A stretch of 34,438 nt of DNA from Pelagibius sp. (GCA_028280305.1 JANQMC010000138.1:1-34438), one strand, 5' to 3'; numbered from the stretch's first letter, positions 6,799 to 15,420 are shown. Program-made: numbers and translations. The notes: generated by a model not told the origin, from the sequence alone.

Positions 6799-7464
6799 AT
6801 GTCGACACCCATAGCATCTTCATACATCGCAAGACTCCTGATGGGCTCAGGGTATTTTCTAAGGTCTTCGGCGGCAGTCGCGGCGCTCGCCTTTCTGACC
6901 ACCGCTTGCTCAAGCACGGGGATGGTCACGCAGACTGCACAGTGGGATTGCGCTTCCGAGAGCGGGGCCACCGGTGCGGGATCGTCTTGTGAAAATCCGC
7001 GCAACGTCCTAGTGGCGATGGCGAGTGGTCATGCGATCGCACCGCATGAGGTCGTTGAGAAGGAGATCCTTGAGGAACAGCGTGGCGGCTTCATTACCGC
7101 CGGTGGGTTGCAGGTCGATTTCGGGTTCGAATTCCGCACCTTTGTCAACGGCATCCCCCAGCTCACTTCCGTACTTTCCCTCAACGATATCGTCAGTGGG
7201 AACGGTGTCGTTCCCAACCTCAACTCTATTTCGGTTGCCGGAAGTGATGGCGGGCTTACAGATATTATTCATGCGGCGGGTCCGGACGGGATCTCTGCAA
7301 CCATCCTGAACACCCAAGATGGGGTCCAGATCGAAAACATCTCGACGCTGGCGATCGACATCATCGGCCTGCGTCATGTGCACAAAGGCGGCCGCGCGCT
7401 CGGCAACGGTCGGCGGATGCCGATGGAAACCCAGCAGTCGATCATCCGCAGCCTGTCGCGCTAG
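6799..7464 (+). CDS. Probable lipoprotein of the amyloid-like locus (FapE-position)
   Basis: A 221-residue protein. A hydrophobic segment (residues 23-36) ends at Cys37 in FLTTACSS, a somewhat weak lipobox, so it is probably lipid-anchored. Residues 84-97 form an acidic helix ending EILEEQRGG, followed by GFITAGGLQVDFGFEFRTFV, a likely beta-rich region, and later a Gly/Asn/Ile-rich section. I do not recognise a named domain. Position just after the C39 peptidase, as with FapE in Pseudomonas, suggests a secreted or fibre-associated component. The RGG is of the type cut by C39 peptidases. GGGAGG lies 6 nt before the ATG. This is the last gene of the plus-strand operon; a strong terminator follows. 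Confidence 0.68.
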   Translation: MSTPIASSYIARLLMGSGYFLRSSAAVAALAFLTTACSSTGMVTQTAQWDCASESGATGAGSSCENPRNVLVAMASGHAIAPHEVVEKEILEEQRGGFITAGGLQVDFGFEFRTFVNGIPQLTSVLSLNDIVSGNGVVPNLNSISVAGSDGGLTDIIHAAGPDGISATILNTQDGVQIENISTLAIDIIGLRHVHKGGRALGNGRRMPMETQQSIIRSLSR

Positions 7465-7532
7465 ATGAGTCAGGCATCGGCTGGTCTGCGAAACCCAATT
7501 TGTTAGATAGATTTCAAGGCGTAGGAATGGAG

Positions 7533-7559
7533 AAACGGGGGCGTTTAGCCCCCGTTTTT
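7533..7559. terminator. Strong bidirectional terminator between convergent operons
   Basis: AAACGGGGGC (7533-7542) pairs perfectly with GCCCCCGTTT (7548-7557) over a 5-nt loop, with T-runs in both directions. It separates the plus-strand amyloid operon from the minus-strand barrel gene ending at 7583. Confidence 0.92.
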
Positions 7560-7582
7560 CTGTGCTCGCGGCGCAAAGCCCT

Positions 7583-8893
7583 CTAATTGAGATCGAAGGT
7601 GAGGGGGGTGCGCAAGGTCAACACCACGTCGGGAGCGTCGTCGGTGACGCCGATCTGGGTATTCAGATTGATGTTGAAATCATTCGTCAGGGCATAGGAA
7701 AAGCCGAGGCTCAGGCGCCCGACCTCGAAACTCTCGGAATCGAAAGTGACGCCGTCGATCTCCTGCTCCGTCTCGAAAACGAAGTCATGGGCGTAACCGA
7801 CACTGAAAGAAGCCTTTTCATTGAGAGAAAAGCCCATTCCAAAACCGAAACCGATCACGTCGCCCGGCTGCACGTCGCCGATTTCCGAATCGCCGATCGT
7901 TTCATCGACATCCTCGCCAAAGCTGTGCGTATAGCTGATATTGGCGAAGAAAACTGCCGGGTCGGTCGGGTAGATCATCGTCAAGCCCGGTTGAATCGCC
8001 CAGAAACCCGAGCCGGTCGACAGCTCCGTCTCGATCCCGTCGTCGTCGCGGCTGACGTCAAAGGGCCCCCGCCCGCTGTTTGACTTGATTCGCGCGTTGG
8101 CAATGAAGATCGGCCAATCGTCACGGCCGGAATTCAGTTGATAGCGCCCGCTTACTTCCACATCGCCGATGTTGGCGGCATCGAGACTACTGGTCGTTGC
8201 GCCGCTTGAGCCGCCGATAACTTCCTGGGTCACGTCGTCGTTGCGATAGACGAAGGGAACTTTGATTTCGATTTCGGAGCGGCTAGTCAAGCCGTAACGA
8301 AATGTGCCCGCGGCAGTTATCGACTGGCGGTCGGCATCGGAGACCTCGATATCGCCGACCAGCACGGTTTCGATGATCTCGACGCCGTCGAAAAAGAAAC
8401 GGGTGCTGCTGGTATTCTCATATTCGATGGAGGGTTCGAAGACCAAATGGTTCTTGCGGGTCAGAACCCCGCCGATGTCCTGCACGCCAGAGACGTCGAT
8501 CCGTCTGCGCTGCGCGTCGCGGTCCTCTTCGCCGACCGGTTGCTCCGGTGTGCCCTGGGCTTGCTGATTGGGCTGGTTCTGCTGCGGTTGCTGGCCCTGT
8601 TGGGCGCCCTGACCCGGTTGTCCGCTGTAGTTTACCTGGCTGAAGTTGGAACCGCCGCCAGGTTGCCCGGTGCCGGCGATCCCGCGGATGGAGTATTCCA
8701 ACTGCTCGATGCGCTGTTGTTGGGCTTCGATCTGCTTGCGTTGAACCTGTATCAGCTCAAACAGCTGCTCGACGGTCATCGGCCCGGGCTGCGGCGGGCT
8801 TTGTTGGGCCAGAGCTGTCGAGCTAAGCAGCGTCAGGCACAACCCGGCCCCACCACCGATCACTGTTCGGGCGTATTTGGGTTGCATGACCAT
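7583..8893 (-). CDS. Outer-membrane beta-barrel with N-terminal coiled coil (FapF-like amyloid translocator)
   Basis: A 436-residue protein. A signal peptide (ending STALAQ near residue 30) is followed by a heptad-rich segment (about 39-70, MTVEQLFELIQVQRKQIEAQ and on), a Gln/Pro/Gly-rich linker (about 71-125), then a beta-rich barrel starting at VQDIGGVLTRKNHLVFEPSI with many alternating aromatic strands. This order matches FapF, the trimeric pore of the Fap system, in which an N-terminal coiled coil gates a porin-like barrel. The barrel itself also resembles the broad MetA-pathway/phenol-degradation transporter family, the main alternative name. I chose ATG 8893, preceded by AGGGGGAG; an in-frame ATG at 8932 is possible. 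Unlike Pseudomonas fap, it lies on the strand opposite the subunit genes, and no sigma-54 site is seen before it. Confidence 0.8.
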   Translation of the reverse strand: MVMQPKYARTVIGGGAGLCLTLLSSTALAQQSPPQPGPMTVEQLFELIQVQRKQIEAQQQRIEQLEYSIRGIAGTGQPGGGSNFSQVNYSGQPGQGAQQGQQPQQNQPNQQAQGTPEQPVGEEDRDAQRRRIDVSGVQDIGGVLTRKNHLVFEPSIEYENTSSTRFFFDGVEIIETVLVGDIEVSDADRQSITAAGTFRYGLTSRSEIEIKVPFVYRNDDVTQEVIGGSSGATTSSLDAANIGDVEVSGRYQLNSGRDDWPIFIANARIKSNSGRGPFDVSRDDDGIETELSTGSGFWAIQPGLTMIYPTDPAVFFANISYTHSFGEDVDETIGDSEIGDVQPGDVIGFGFGMGFSLNEKASFSVGYAHDFVFETEQEIDGVTFDSESFEVGRLSLGFSYALTNDFNINLNTQIGVTDDAPDVVLTLRTPLTFDLN

Positions 8894-9039
8894 GATATTT
8901 CCGACTCCCCCTAGGTCATCAGTCATTGTCAATCATAGAGCGTGTGAAATTCAAGGCGCAATACGCCGGGAAACGGAGAAAGCTGTATCCTGCAGCGGGG
9001 TAACGCATCATCGGTGGATCGCCAGTTCTTGCATTGGAT

Positions 9040-10290
9040 TCAATGAGATGATGAAACCGGCCCAGACCGGATGCGGTATTTCTCAATCAATCGATAGAGC
9101 GTCACCCGGGAAACGCCGAGATCGCGGGCCGATACGGTGATGTTGTGCGCGTTCTTGCCCAGGGCGTCGCGAACCAGCTTTTCCTCGATTCGCGCCTTGG
9201 CTTCCTCCAAGGTCGTACGCATCTTGGCACAGGGTTGATGCTGGCGGTCCAACATGTCGGCCGCTGAAGGGAGGCCGATCTCGATTGCCTTATGCGATTG
9301 TCCGGCGGCGGAAGGGTTTGATACCTCGCGGGCAGCCGGCATGGCCAACCCCAGGTCTTCAGCGCTGAGCCATTTGCTGTCGGTCATGACGACGGCGCGG
9401 CGGATCTTGCTGATCAACTCGCGGACATTGCCTGGCCAATGATAGCCTTGCATGGCCACCAAAGCGGCGTCGGAGACCAAGCGTTCGCCGCTGCCGATCT
9501 CACCTGCGAAGATCTTCGCGAAAAAACCAGCCAATAACGCAATATCATCGCCGCGTTCGCACAGCGGCGGCAGGGTCAGAGCCAGGCAGTTCAGCCGATG
9601 GAACAGGTCTTCACGAAACTGCTCGCGATTGATCAGCTTTTTCAAGTCACGGTTCGTCGCGGCGACAATCCGGCAGTCAATCTGAATCGGCTTGTTGCTG
9701 CCGACCCTCTCTATGGTTTGCTCCTGAAGGAAGCGGAGGAGATGGGGCTGCAGTTCCAGCGGCATGTCGCCAATCTCGTCCAGGAACAAGGTGCCGCCAT
9801 TGGCCGCCTCCAGCTTGCCGATCTTGCGTTGATTGGCGCCGGTAAAGGCACCCTTTTCATGACCGAAGAGCTCCGAAGCGATGAGGGATGCCGGCAGCCC
9901 GCCGCAGTTGATGGCGACGAAGGCCCCCCCGGCGTAGGCTGAGCGTTCGTGAATTGCTTGTGCCGCCAGCTCCTTGCCGGTCCCGCTTTCGCCCTGGATC
10001 AGCACCGGTGCGGCGGTTCTTGCAAACCGGCGAATGGTATCGAAGACCGTTTTCATGGCGGCGCTTTCGCCGACCATGAAGGGTTCGCTGGTCGGGTGTA
10101 CTGTTCCTGCGACCGGTAGAGCCGGGCGCCGATACTCGGGGCCATTGGGGTTGGGGTAGGGTGCTGCCTCCAGGCCACGCACCAGCGCGGCGAGGCCAGC
10201 GTCATTGTTGCCCAACTTGACCAAGAGATCAGCCAAAGCGTTGGGATTGCGGCTCAGGACTTCATCAAGAGTGAGTTCGCGGTCGGTCAT
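9040..10290 (-). CDS. Sigma-54-dependent enhancer-binding transcriptional activator
   Basis: A 416-residue activator of sigma-54 RNA polymerase. The AAA+ domain has Walker A GESGTGKE (residues 100-107), the sigma-54 contact loop GAFTGA (147-152), Walker B LFLDEIGD (168-175) and the arginine-finger region of the family. A C-terminal Fis-type helix-turn-helix ([20 protein letters not shown]) follows. The N-terminal ~70 residues are short and not a receiver, PAS or GAF domain that I can recognise, so the signal input is unknown. I chose ATG 10290 ([10 protein letters not shown]); longer in-frame versions run into non-conserved sequence. It lies 147 nt upstream of the barrel gene on the same strand. 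Two sigma-54 promoters in the adjacent amyloid-like operon are its obvious targets. Confidence 0.92.
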   Translation of the reverse strand: MTDRELTLDEVLSRNPNALADLLVKLGNNDAGLAALVRGLEAAPYPNPNGPEYRRPALPVAGTVHPTSEPFMVGESAAMKTVFDTIRRFARTAAPVLIQGESGTGKELAAQAIHERSAYAGGAFVAINCGGLPASLIASELFGHEKGAFTGANQRKIGKLEAANGGTLFLDEIGDMPLELQPHLLRFLQEQTIERVGSNKPIQIDCRIVAATNRDLKKLINREQFREDLFHRLNCLALTLPPLCERGDDIALLAGFFAKIFAGEIGSGERLVSDAALVAMQGYHWPGNVRELISKIRRAVVMTDSKWLSAEDLGLAMPAAREVSNPSAAGQSHKAIEIGLPSAADMLDRQHQPCAKMRTTLEEAKARIEEKLVRDALGKNAHNITVSARDLGVSRVTLYRLIEKYRIRSGPVSSSH

Positions 10291-10772
10291 CGAGACCGTC
10301 CCGGCTTTTCCAACGTCATTCCCGTGCCCCCCTCCCGATTGCTTAGGCCAAGAACATGTCCCAATCTGCCGCTTCGTATCGCATCGGCCTTCTGCGGGCC
10401 GCCTCGGCGTTGCTGGTCCGGTGAAGCGAATCCTTTCCACCGGATCTCAAAAGAAGTCTAACGTTGAGCCTCTTGGGCGGGCCAGAGCGCATAAGCACTA
10501 TGATTCCGGCGAGGGGGACCAAAAGTCAGAGCCACCTAAACTAAAGGCATAACCCCGGCGGATTAATAGGAAAGATCAAACAGTTGTATCGCCTTAGGGT
10601 TTTATCAGGCTGCGCCGACGCCGAACTGCATGCCATGGTCGGCAGGTGTTGCTTGGGATGAGGTGGGCGCCGGTTGGGACGGCCTGCGGTGCGACCTGAT
10701 CCGTAGCAGAACCAGCGAAAAGCCGGCGTGCAGTCTGCGCAGCGTCAAATCACGCAACCGAAACGAAAAACG

Positions 10773-10800
10773 AAAGAAGCCACCCCTGGATGGCTTTCTT
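10773..10800 (-). terminator. Terminator-like hairpin, minus strand
   Basis: AAAGAAGCCA (10773-10782) and TGGCTTTCTT (10791-10800) pair around an 8-nt loop, with one mismatch or bulge. Read on the minus strand it is followed by TTTCGTTTTTCG, so it could end transcription coming from the ABM-domain gene. Confidence 0.5.
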
Positions 10801-10940
10801 GCGTCTCAGGCTGCAGAGTCGGTATCTGGGCCTGTGCCCATGAAGGTTGTCGCTGCGAGCAAAGCGGCGGACAAAGTGAACCTTGGTTGCAGTTGCTCGA
10901 ACGCCGGCTTTAAGGTGAGCATCCGATATCAAACAGCAAG

Positions 10941-10967
10941 GCGCCCGATACAAAAAATACCGGGCGC
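10941..10967. terminator. Hairpin just after the ABM-domain gene
   Basis: GCGCCCG (10941-10947) pairs with CGGGCGC (10961-10967) around an A-rich loop. It starts 24 nt beyond the stop at 10991. The downstream T content is low, so it may be only a stability element. Confidence 0.45.
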
Positions 10968-10990
10968 TGCTTAATCGAGTGATTTGCTCC

Positions 10991-11725
10991 TTACTTAATG
11001 GCGAGAATATCGAAGTTGTTGACGTTTGCGACAACGCCGTCGTCCCAACCGCCGACGACCAGTTCCGAAGCTCTTTCGTTCAGCAGCCCGGCGACTTGAC
11101 CCGCGAAATGAGCTTCGCGACCTGAGTTGTCAGCAAAGATGTCAAAGATCGCAAAGTTGTTTTCGTCGATTTGCAGCGCTACCCAGAACAGGGTTTTGGG
11201 TTCGGTGTCAGTGACGATCGGACCGGCTGCGGTCAGCAAAGCTGCCAACTCTGGGCCTTTCCCCGGTGCTGCTTTTAGTTTGATGTAGGTTGCGGTCGTC
11301 GCAGAATAGAGATCGACGGGCGCCTTCACCGACAACACGTCTGAATTGCTGATATTGGCGACAACGCCTGCGTCCCACCCCCCGTCAACCAACGCGTCAG
11401 CATTCTGATGAAGTGCAGCTGCAACAGCGCCCGAGAAGTGCGCATCGCGTGCCTTTTCGTCCTCGAAGATGTCAAAGATCGCCAGCGTATCGTCCGCCTG
11501 CAGTGCGAACCATAGTGCCGTTCCCGGTTCGGTCTCCTTCACGATCGGTGCTGCCCCAGCCAGAAATTCAGCGAAGGCTTCGGTTTGTCCCTCTGCGGCG
11601 GGCATGGCGATGTAGCTGGCGGTTCTGTTGTCCATTGCGTTTTCCTCGATTGCGTTTTCCTGGGCGGTTGCGGATGTTGTCATGAGGGTCAGTGCGGCCA
11701 GTGTCTGCAGGAATTGCTTTTTCAT
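10991..11725 (-). CDS. Secreted protein with two tandem ABM-like (antibiotic biosynthesis monooxygenase) domains
   Basis: A 244-residue protein. The signal peptide MKKQFLQTLAALTLMTTSATAQ is followed by two homologous halves (about residues 36-138 and 142-244). Each half runs: TASYI/TATYI at the start; PIV-x-x-TEP-x-T; FW-x-ALQ; FAIFDIF or LAIFDIF; then HF-x-G-x-V and GGWD-x-GVVAN. This is the ferredoxin-like ABM dimer fold, here covalently duplicated. Most ABM proteins are cytoplasmic single domains, so an exported tandem copy is unusual. Function is unknown; ABM domains act as cofactor-poor oxygenases or haem/aldehyde-handling proteins. ATG 11725 follows GGAGA. A LysR-family gene is divergent 162 nt away and may regulate it. 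Confidence 0.78.
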   Translation of the reverse strand: MKKQFLQTLAALTLMTTSATAQENAIEENAMDNRTASYIAMPAAEGQTEAFAEFLAGAAPIVKETEPGTALWFALQADDTLAIFDIFEDEKARDAHFSGAVAAALHQNADALVDGGWDAGVVANISNSDVLSVKAPVDLYSATTATYIKLKAAPGKGPELAALLTAAGPIVTDTEPKTLFWVALQIDENNFAIFDIFADNSGREAHFAGQVAGLLNERASELVVGGWDDGVVANVNNFDILAIK

Positions 11726-11887
11726 GCTCGTCTCCTGATTTGAGTTTCGTCGTGTCTGATTTCGATGCGCTTTTTTCACATGGCAGACGGGCAAGACTCC
11801 AATTCCGAGCGTCTATTCTTTGATAGGCATGGACTATGGAACTTGCTTTGATGGGCAGTGCCAATAAGACCGACTGAGGAGATGACG

Positions 11888-12754
11888 ATGGAGATGAACC
11901 AGATCAGGTATTTTTTAGCGGTCTGCGAACATCGCAACTTCACCCACGCAGCCAGCGCCTCCAATGTCTCCCAACCCTCTTTGACGACTGCCATCAAGAA
12001 GCTGGAGGACGAACTCGGCGGTGCCCTGTTTGTGCGGGATCGGGCAGGATGTCGGCTAACAGCTCTCGGCAAGCTCATGCAACCAAGGCTCAGAAAGGTT
12101 TGCGATGAAACGCGGGAGGCCAAGGCAGAGGCGGTTCGGCATATGCGATTGGAGCGGGTTCCAATCTCTGTGGGTGTCGGCGAAACGATTGGTCACAACA
12201 GAATTTCGGCCGCAATGGAGCGCATTCGTGCGCAATTGCCACAAGCCGAGATCGAGTTGATCGTTGCATCTGCTTCTGCATTGCTGGCTGGATTGAGGGA
12301 CGGTGAATTTGATGTCGTAATCACCGCCGAAAAGGTCAGTGAGGATCTCTATCGAATAGATCCGCTCTATAGTGAGGACTACAAAGTGGTCGTGGCTAAC
12401 GCACATCCGTTATCGAAGTTGTCTGCAGTCTCTCTTTCGGACCTTTCGAATACAGACATGCTCGACCGGCTGAATTGCGAAATGCGCGACGTGTTGCACG
12501 GTACATGTGCCGAACATGGTCACGAACTCTACGCGGCCTATCGGTCAAATCGCGTCGATTGGTTGATCGAACTTGCCCGGCGAGGATCAGGGGCCGTGGT
12601 TCTGCCGGTCACGGCAATTCCTGCAGACAAAGGCCTGGTGTCGATACCAATCGAAGGCCTTGAAGTATCGCGCAAGGTCGCCGCACTTCGATATCGACAC
12701 CAAACGTCGAGACCAGAAACAAGCGATCTGATCCGTGAGATTGCGCGAACCTAG
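11888..12754 (+). CDS. LysR-family transcriptional regulator
   Basis: A 288-residue regulator. The N-terminal winged helix-turn-helix (about residues 3-62: MNQIRYFLAVCEHRNFTHAA, SNVSQPSLTTAIKKLEDELG, LFVRD) is typical of LysR proteins, and is followed by a two-lobe effector-binding domain. ATG 11888 was chosen for its 6-nt distance from GAGGAG. Transcribed away from the tandem ABM gene, the classical arrangement for a LysR regulator and its target; the shared 162-nt interval should hold its operator. The effector is unknown. The old yellow enzyme gene downstream could be another target. Confidence 0.9.
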   Translation: MEMNQIRYFLAVCEHRNFTHAASASNVSQPSLTTAIKKLEDELGGALFVRDRAGCRLTALGKLMQPRLRKVCDETREAKAEAVRHMRLERVPISVGVGETIGHNRISAAMERIRAQLPQAEIELIVASASALLAGLRDGEFDVVITAEKVSEDLYRIDPLYSEDYKVVVANAHPLSKLSAVSLSDLSNTDMLDRLNCEMRDVLHGTCAEHGHELYAAYRSNRVDWLIELARRGSGAVVLPVTAIPADKGLVSIPIEGLEVSRKVAALRYRHQTSRPETSDLIREIART

Positions 12755-12891
12755 CCCAAGCCCTGCTGCTCAGGAGCCGACATCGGTGCGCCGCGCATCA
12801 AATGCCGTAACCCACCAATCTGTTACTTCAGTCTTGGGTGACAATCCTGGTACATCGGTGACAGCGTCTTGCGATAAGGATTCGATCATCA

Positions 12892-14028
12892 ATGGCCATT
12901 CTGTTTTCTCCCTTCACTCTGCGCGGCATCACCTTCAAGAATCGCATCGCCGTTTCACCCATGAGCCAGTACCGGGCAAAGAACGGCCATGCCAACAGCT
13001 GGCACGCGGTGCACCTTGGCCGTTTCGCCATTGGCGGGGCGGGGCTGGTCTACGCCGAAGCAACGGCTGTCGAAGCAGAAGGCAGAAGAACGCATGGCGA
13101 TCTCGGGCTCTGGCAGGACACGCAGATAGACGACCTGAAGTCGATCACCGAGTTTATCGGCCAGGAAGGCGCGATTCCCGGCATTCAGCTTGGCCATGCC
13201 GGCCGCAAGGCCTCCGAGCGGCGGCCCTGGCATGGCGAGACGCCTGTCGACCATGAAGATGTCGCCGAGCGGAACGAGGTGCCGTGGACGGCGATCGCGC
13301 CTTCGCCCATTCCCTATGCGGAGGGCTGGCCGGCACCCCTGGAGATGTCGGAGACCGATATAGAGCGGGTCGTCGCCGCGTTTGGCGAATCCGCCAGGCG
13401 TGCCCATGAGGCGGGCTTCAAGATTATCGAGGTCTATGCGGCCCACGGGTTTCTGGTGCACCAGTTCCTGTCCCCAATCGCCAATCAGCGCCGGGACCGC
13501 TGGGGCGGCAGCGGCGAAAACCGCCGCCGGTTTGCCGTTGAAGTGGCGAAATCCATTCGGGCGAACTGGCCGGAGGCATATCCATTGGCGTTTCGCCTGT
13601 CAGCGACCGATTGGCTCGACGGCGGCATAGAGGTGGAAGATACGGTCGAGACCGCAAAAGCGCTCAAAGCAGCGGGCGTGGACATGATTGACTGCTCATC
13701 GGGCGGCATCGGCGGCAAGGACCGGCCGCGCCGGATGGTCATCGAACAGGGCTTTCAGGTGCCCTTTGCCGAGCGGATCCGGGCGGACGCCGAGATGGCA
13801 ACCATGGCTGTCGGTTTCCTCTGGGATGCAAATGTCTGCGAGGATCTCGTCAGCGCCGGCAAGGCCGATATGATTGCCTTGGCAAGAGAGCTTCTTGCCG
13901 ACCCGAACTGGCCCCTTAATGCAGCTAAAGAACTGGAGGCCGATGAGAACCACGGTCTGTGGCCGATCGAGTCGGGTTGGTGGCTGATGAAGCGCGACCG
14001 CCTGTTGAGCAAACTCGGGGTTCGGTAA
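12892..14028 (+). CDS. Old yellow enzyme, YqjM/NamA-type NADPH:2-enoate oxidoreductase
   Basis: A 378-residue FMN-dependent TIM-barrel reductase that reduces activated C=C bonds of enones, nitroesters and related electrophiles with NAD(P)H. Seen are the FMN-binding start NRIAVSPMSQYRA, the segment IQLGHAGRKAS typical of the YqjM class, the GFKIIEVYAAHGFLVHQFLS segment, NQRRDRWGGSGENRRRF, and the C-terminal phosphate-binding region with ALARELLADPNWP. Length fits the family. It reads in the same direction as the LysR gene 137 nt upstream and ends only 18 nt from the convergent hemerythrin gene. The xenobiotic or stress substrate is not predictable. Confidence 0.92.
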   Translation: MAILFSPFTLRGITFKNRIAVSPMSQYRAKNGHANSWHAVHLGRFAIGGAGLVYAEATAVEAEGRRTHGDLGLWQDTQIDDLKSITEFIGQEGAIPGIQLGHAGRKASERRPWHGETPVDHEDVAERNEVPWTAIAPSPIPYAEGWPAPLEMSETDIERVVAAFGESARRAHEAGFKIIEVYAAHGFLVHQFLSPIANQRRDRWGGSGENRRRFAVEVAKSIRANWPEAYPLAFRLSATDWLDGGIEVEDTVETAKALKAAGVDMIDCSSGGIGGKDRPRRMVIEQGFQVPFAERIRADAEMATMAVGFLWDANVCEDLVSAGKADMIALARELLADPNWPLNAAKELEADENHGLWPIESGWWLMKRDRLLSKLGVR

Positions 14029-14046
14029 GGCTCATCTTTGTTTGGC

Positions 14047-14601
14047 TTAAGACGTTTGATCCAAACCGCGCCGGCACTGCATGCCGCGGGTTAGCGCCGT
14101 CAGGTCATCCTTCGTCAGACGCACCCGCGCAATCGGCAGAATGATCGCGTTCTCGACGATGAGGTGCTGACGCTCGCTGGCGGCGAACGCGCGCAGTAAA
14201 TCCCGCGCCTCGATGTCAGGCGAGTCGCCGCTGTGCAGGAGATCCCGCAACAGCACCAGGATTTTCGGCTTGGATAGGGCGGCTTCGCGGTGGGCAGCTT
14301 GAAGCCGAACGATCGTTTTGTCGATTTCGTCTTCCGGCTCGCAACGTTTCAGCATTAAGGGGAACAGTCCATCTTCCTCGTCGGCGTGGTGGAGGCTGAA
14401 TTCCAGCTCCAGAAAGCTCAGCACCATTTCCAGGTCGCCGCGGTCGGGAAGGGGGCTATCGGCAATCCTGTCCAGGGCGGCGCAGATGAGGCGTTCGCGC
14501 AGATGGTCCTCGGCAATGAACTCAAGCGGTCTTCTGATCAGGTTCAGGTCAGTCGGTGCTAAGCAGCCTCCACGTTGTCGAGGGACGGTCTTGCTGTTCA
14601 T
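14047..14601 (-). CDS. Hemerythrin-like domain protein at the end of the nar operon
   Basis: A 184-residue protein with a hemerythrin/HHE four-helix domain. The iron-ligand pattern is seen as FIAEDHLRER near the start, EFSLHHADEEDGLFPLM in the middle, a later QAAHREA, and ASERQHLIVENAIILP near the end. Hemerythrin-like proteins bind a di-iron centre and O2 or NO; here, downstream of nitrate reductase, a role in nitric-oxide or oxygen sensing or detoxification is plausible but inferred. ATG 14601 begins 10 nt after the ppiC stop, so it is probably co-transcribed. A longer in-frame reading overlaps ppiC and lacks conserved sequence. Confidence 0.8.
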   Translation of the reverse strand: MNSKTVPRQRGGCLAPTDLNLIRRPLEFIAEDHLRERLICAALDRIADSPLPDRGDLEMVLSFLELEFSLHHADEEDGLFPLMLKRCEPEDEIDKTIVRLQAAHREAALSKPKILVLLRDLLHSGDSPDIEARDLLRAFAASERQHLIVENAIILPIARVRLTKDDLTALTRGMQCRRGLDQTS

Positions 14602-14611
14602 ATCATGCTCT

Positions 14612-15415
14612 TTAATGCCCGACAGACCCGGGTGTTGCGCCCGAAATCTCGGCGGAATCAACAAGTTCAGAGACGAAGGTCCTGGCTGCCCGATCCCAGG
14701 CCGACCTTTCCAGGGCGGTGGCGATCTGATCCTTGACTGCCTCAAAGGGCAGCGTTCGGCCGGGCGCCTTGGCATCCATCCGAATGATGTGCCAGCCATG
14801 GCGGCTGAGGATCGGCGTAGACGTAATCTCTCCCTCCGAAAGGCCGTTCAGCGCGGCCTCGAACTCCGGCACCGTATCGCCGGGGCCGAGTTGACCGAGC
14901 ACACCGCCGTCTTTCTTCGACCCACAGTCGCTTGCGCGGCCCGCCAGGGCGGCAAAGCCCCTTGGATCGGCCAGAGCCTCTTTGGTCAATGCCGTCGCCC
15001 GCGCTTGGGCGGTGTCTCGGGCGCTACTGTCGCGGGGATCGCAGGCGCAGAGAATGTGCGAGACTTCCCAGAGCGGCGGGCTTCGGAAGCGGGAAGGGTC
15101 GCGTGCCCATTCGCTGCGGATCTGCGCAGGGGTCGCAGCGCTTCTCGGGATCGCCTGATCGAGGAGGCCCCGGATCAGGGCCTCCTCCCGGGTCTCAAAG
15201 CGCCCCGGCGCCACTTCGCGGGGGGCGGCCCGCAACCCGCGCCGCCGCGCTTCCTGCAGCAGCAGGGCCCGCACGGCAAGGGCATTGGCGGCCTTTTGCC
15301 TCGCGACCAGCGGTTTACCCTTGGGTGCCAGGTGGTTCTGGGTCTCGGCGTCCAACTTCGCCTGCGGGATGACTTCGCCGTTCACCACGAGATCGGGAAA
15401 CAGTGATTTACCCAT
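14612..15415 (-). CDS. Parvulin-type peptidyl-prolyl isomerase of the nar operon
   Basis: A 267-residue PpiC-like protein. An N-terminal helical region (about 1-110) is followed by a parvulin domain (about 115-220): EVSHILCACD, FAALAGRASDCGSKKDGGVL, LGPGDTVPEFEAAL, and RHGWHIIRMDA. There is no signal peptide, so it acts in the cytoplasm, unlike periplasmic SurA/PpiD. A PpiC/NifM-like gene directly after narI is known from several nitrate-reducing proteobacteria, and a role in maturing the nitrate reductase is the usual assumption. The start is 5 nt after the narI stop, with GTAAGGA as ribosome site. Confidence 0.88.
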   Translation of the reverse strand: MGKSLFPDLVVNGEVIPQAKLDAETQNHLAPKGKPLVARQKAANALAVRALLLQEARRRGLRAAPREVAPGRFETREEALIRGLLDQAIPRSAATPAQIRSEWARDPSRFRSPPLWEVSHILCACDPRDSSARDTAQARATALTKEALADPRGFAALAGRASDCGSKKDGGVLGQLGPGDTVPEFEAALNGLSEGEITSTPILSRHGWHIIRMDAKAPGRTLPFEAVKDQIATALERSAWDRAARTFVSELVDSAEISGATPGSVGH

Positions 15416-15420
15416 GGTCC

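Larger units (their letters stand above)
10291..10990. other. 700-nt gene-free interval
   Basis: I see no supportable gene on either strand. The part next to 10290 must hold the promoter of the activator gene. Toward the other end lie the two hairpins listed separately (10773-10800 and 10941-10967). Confidence 0.5.

Noticed and set aside
8933..9039. Sigma-54 promoter for the outer-membrane barrel gene
   Set aside because: I checked the interval on the minus strand for GG-N10-GC and found none.
14318..15406. 362-codon plus-strand frame across ppiC and the hemerythrin gene
   Set aside because: It is antisense to two well-supported genes and its translation is Arg/Pro/Gly-rich low-complexity sequence.
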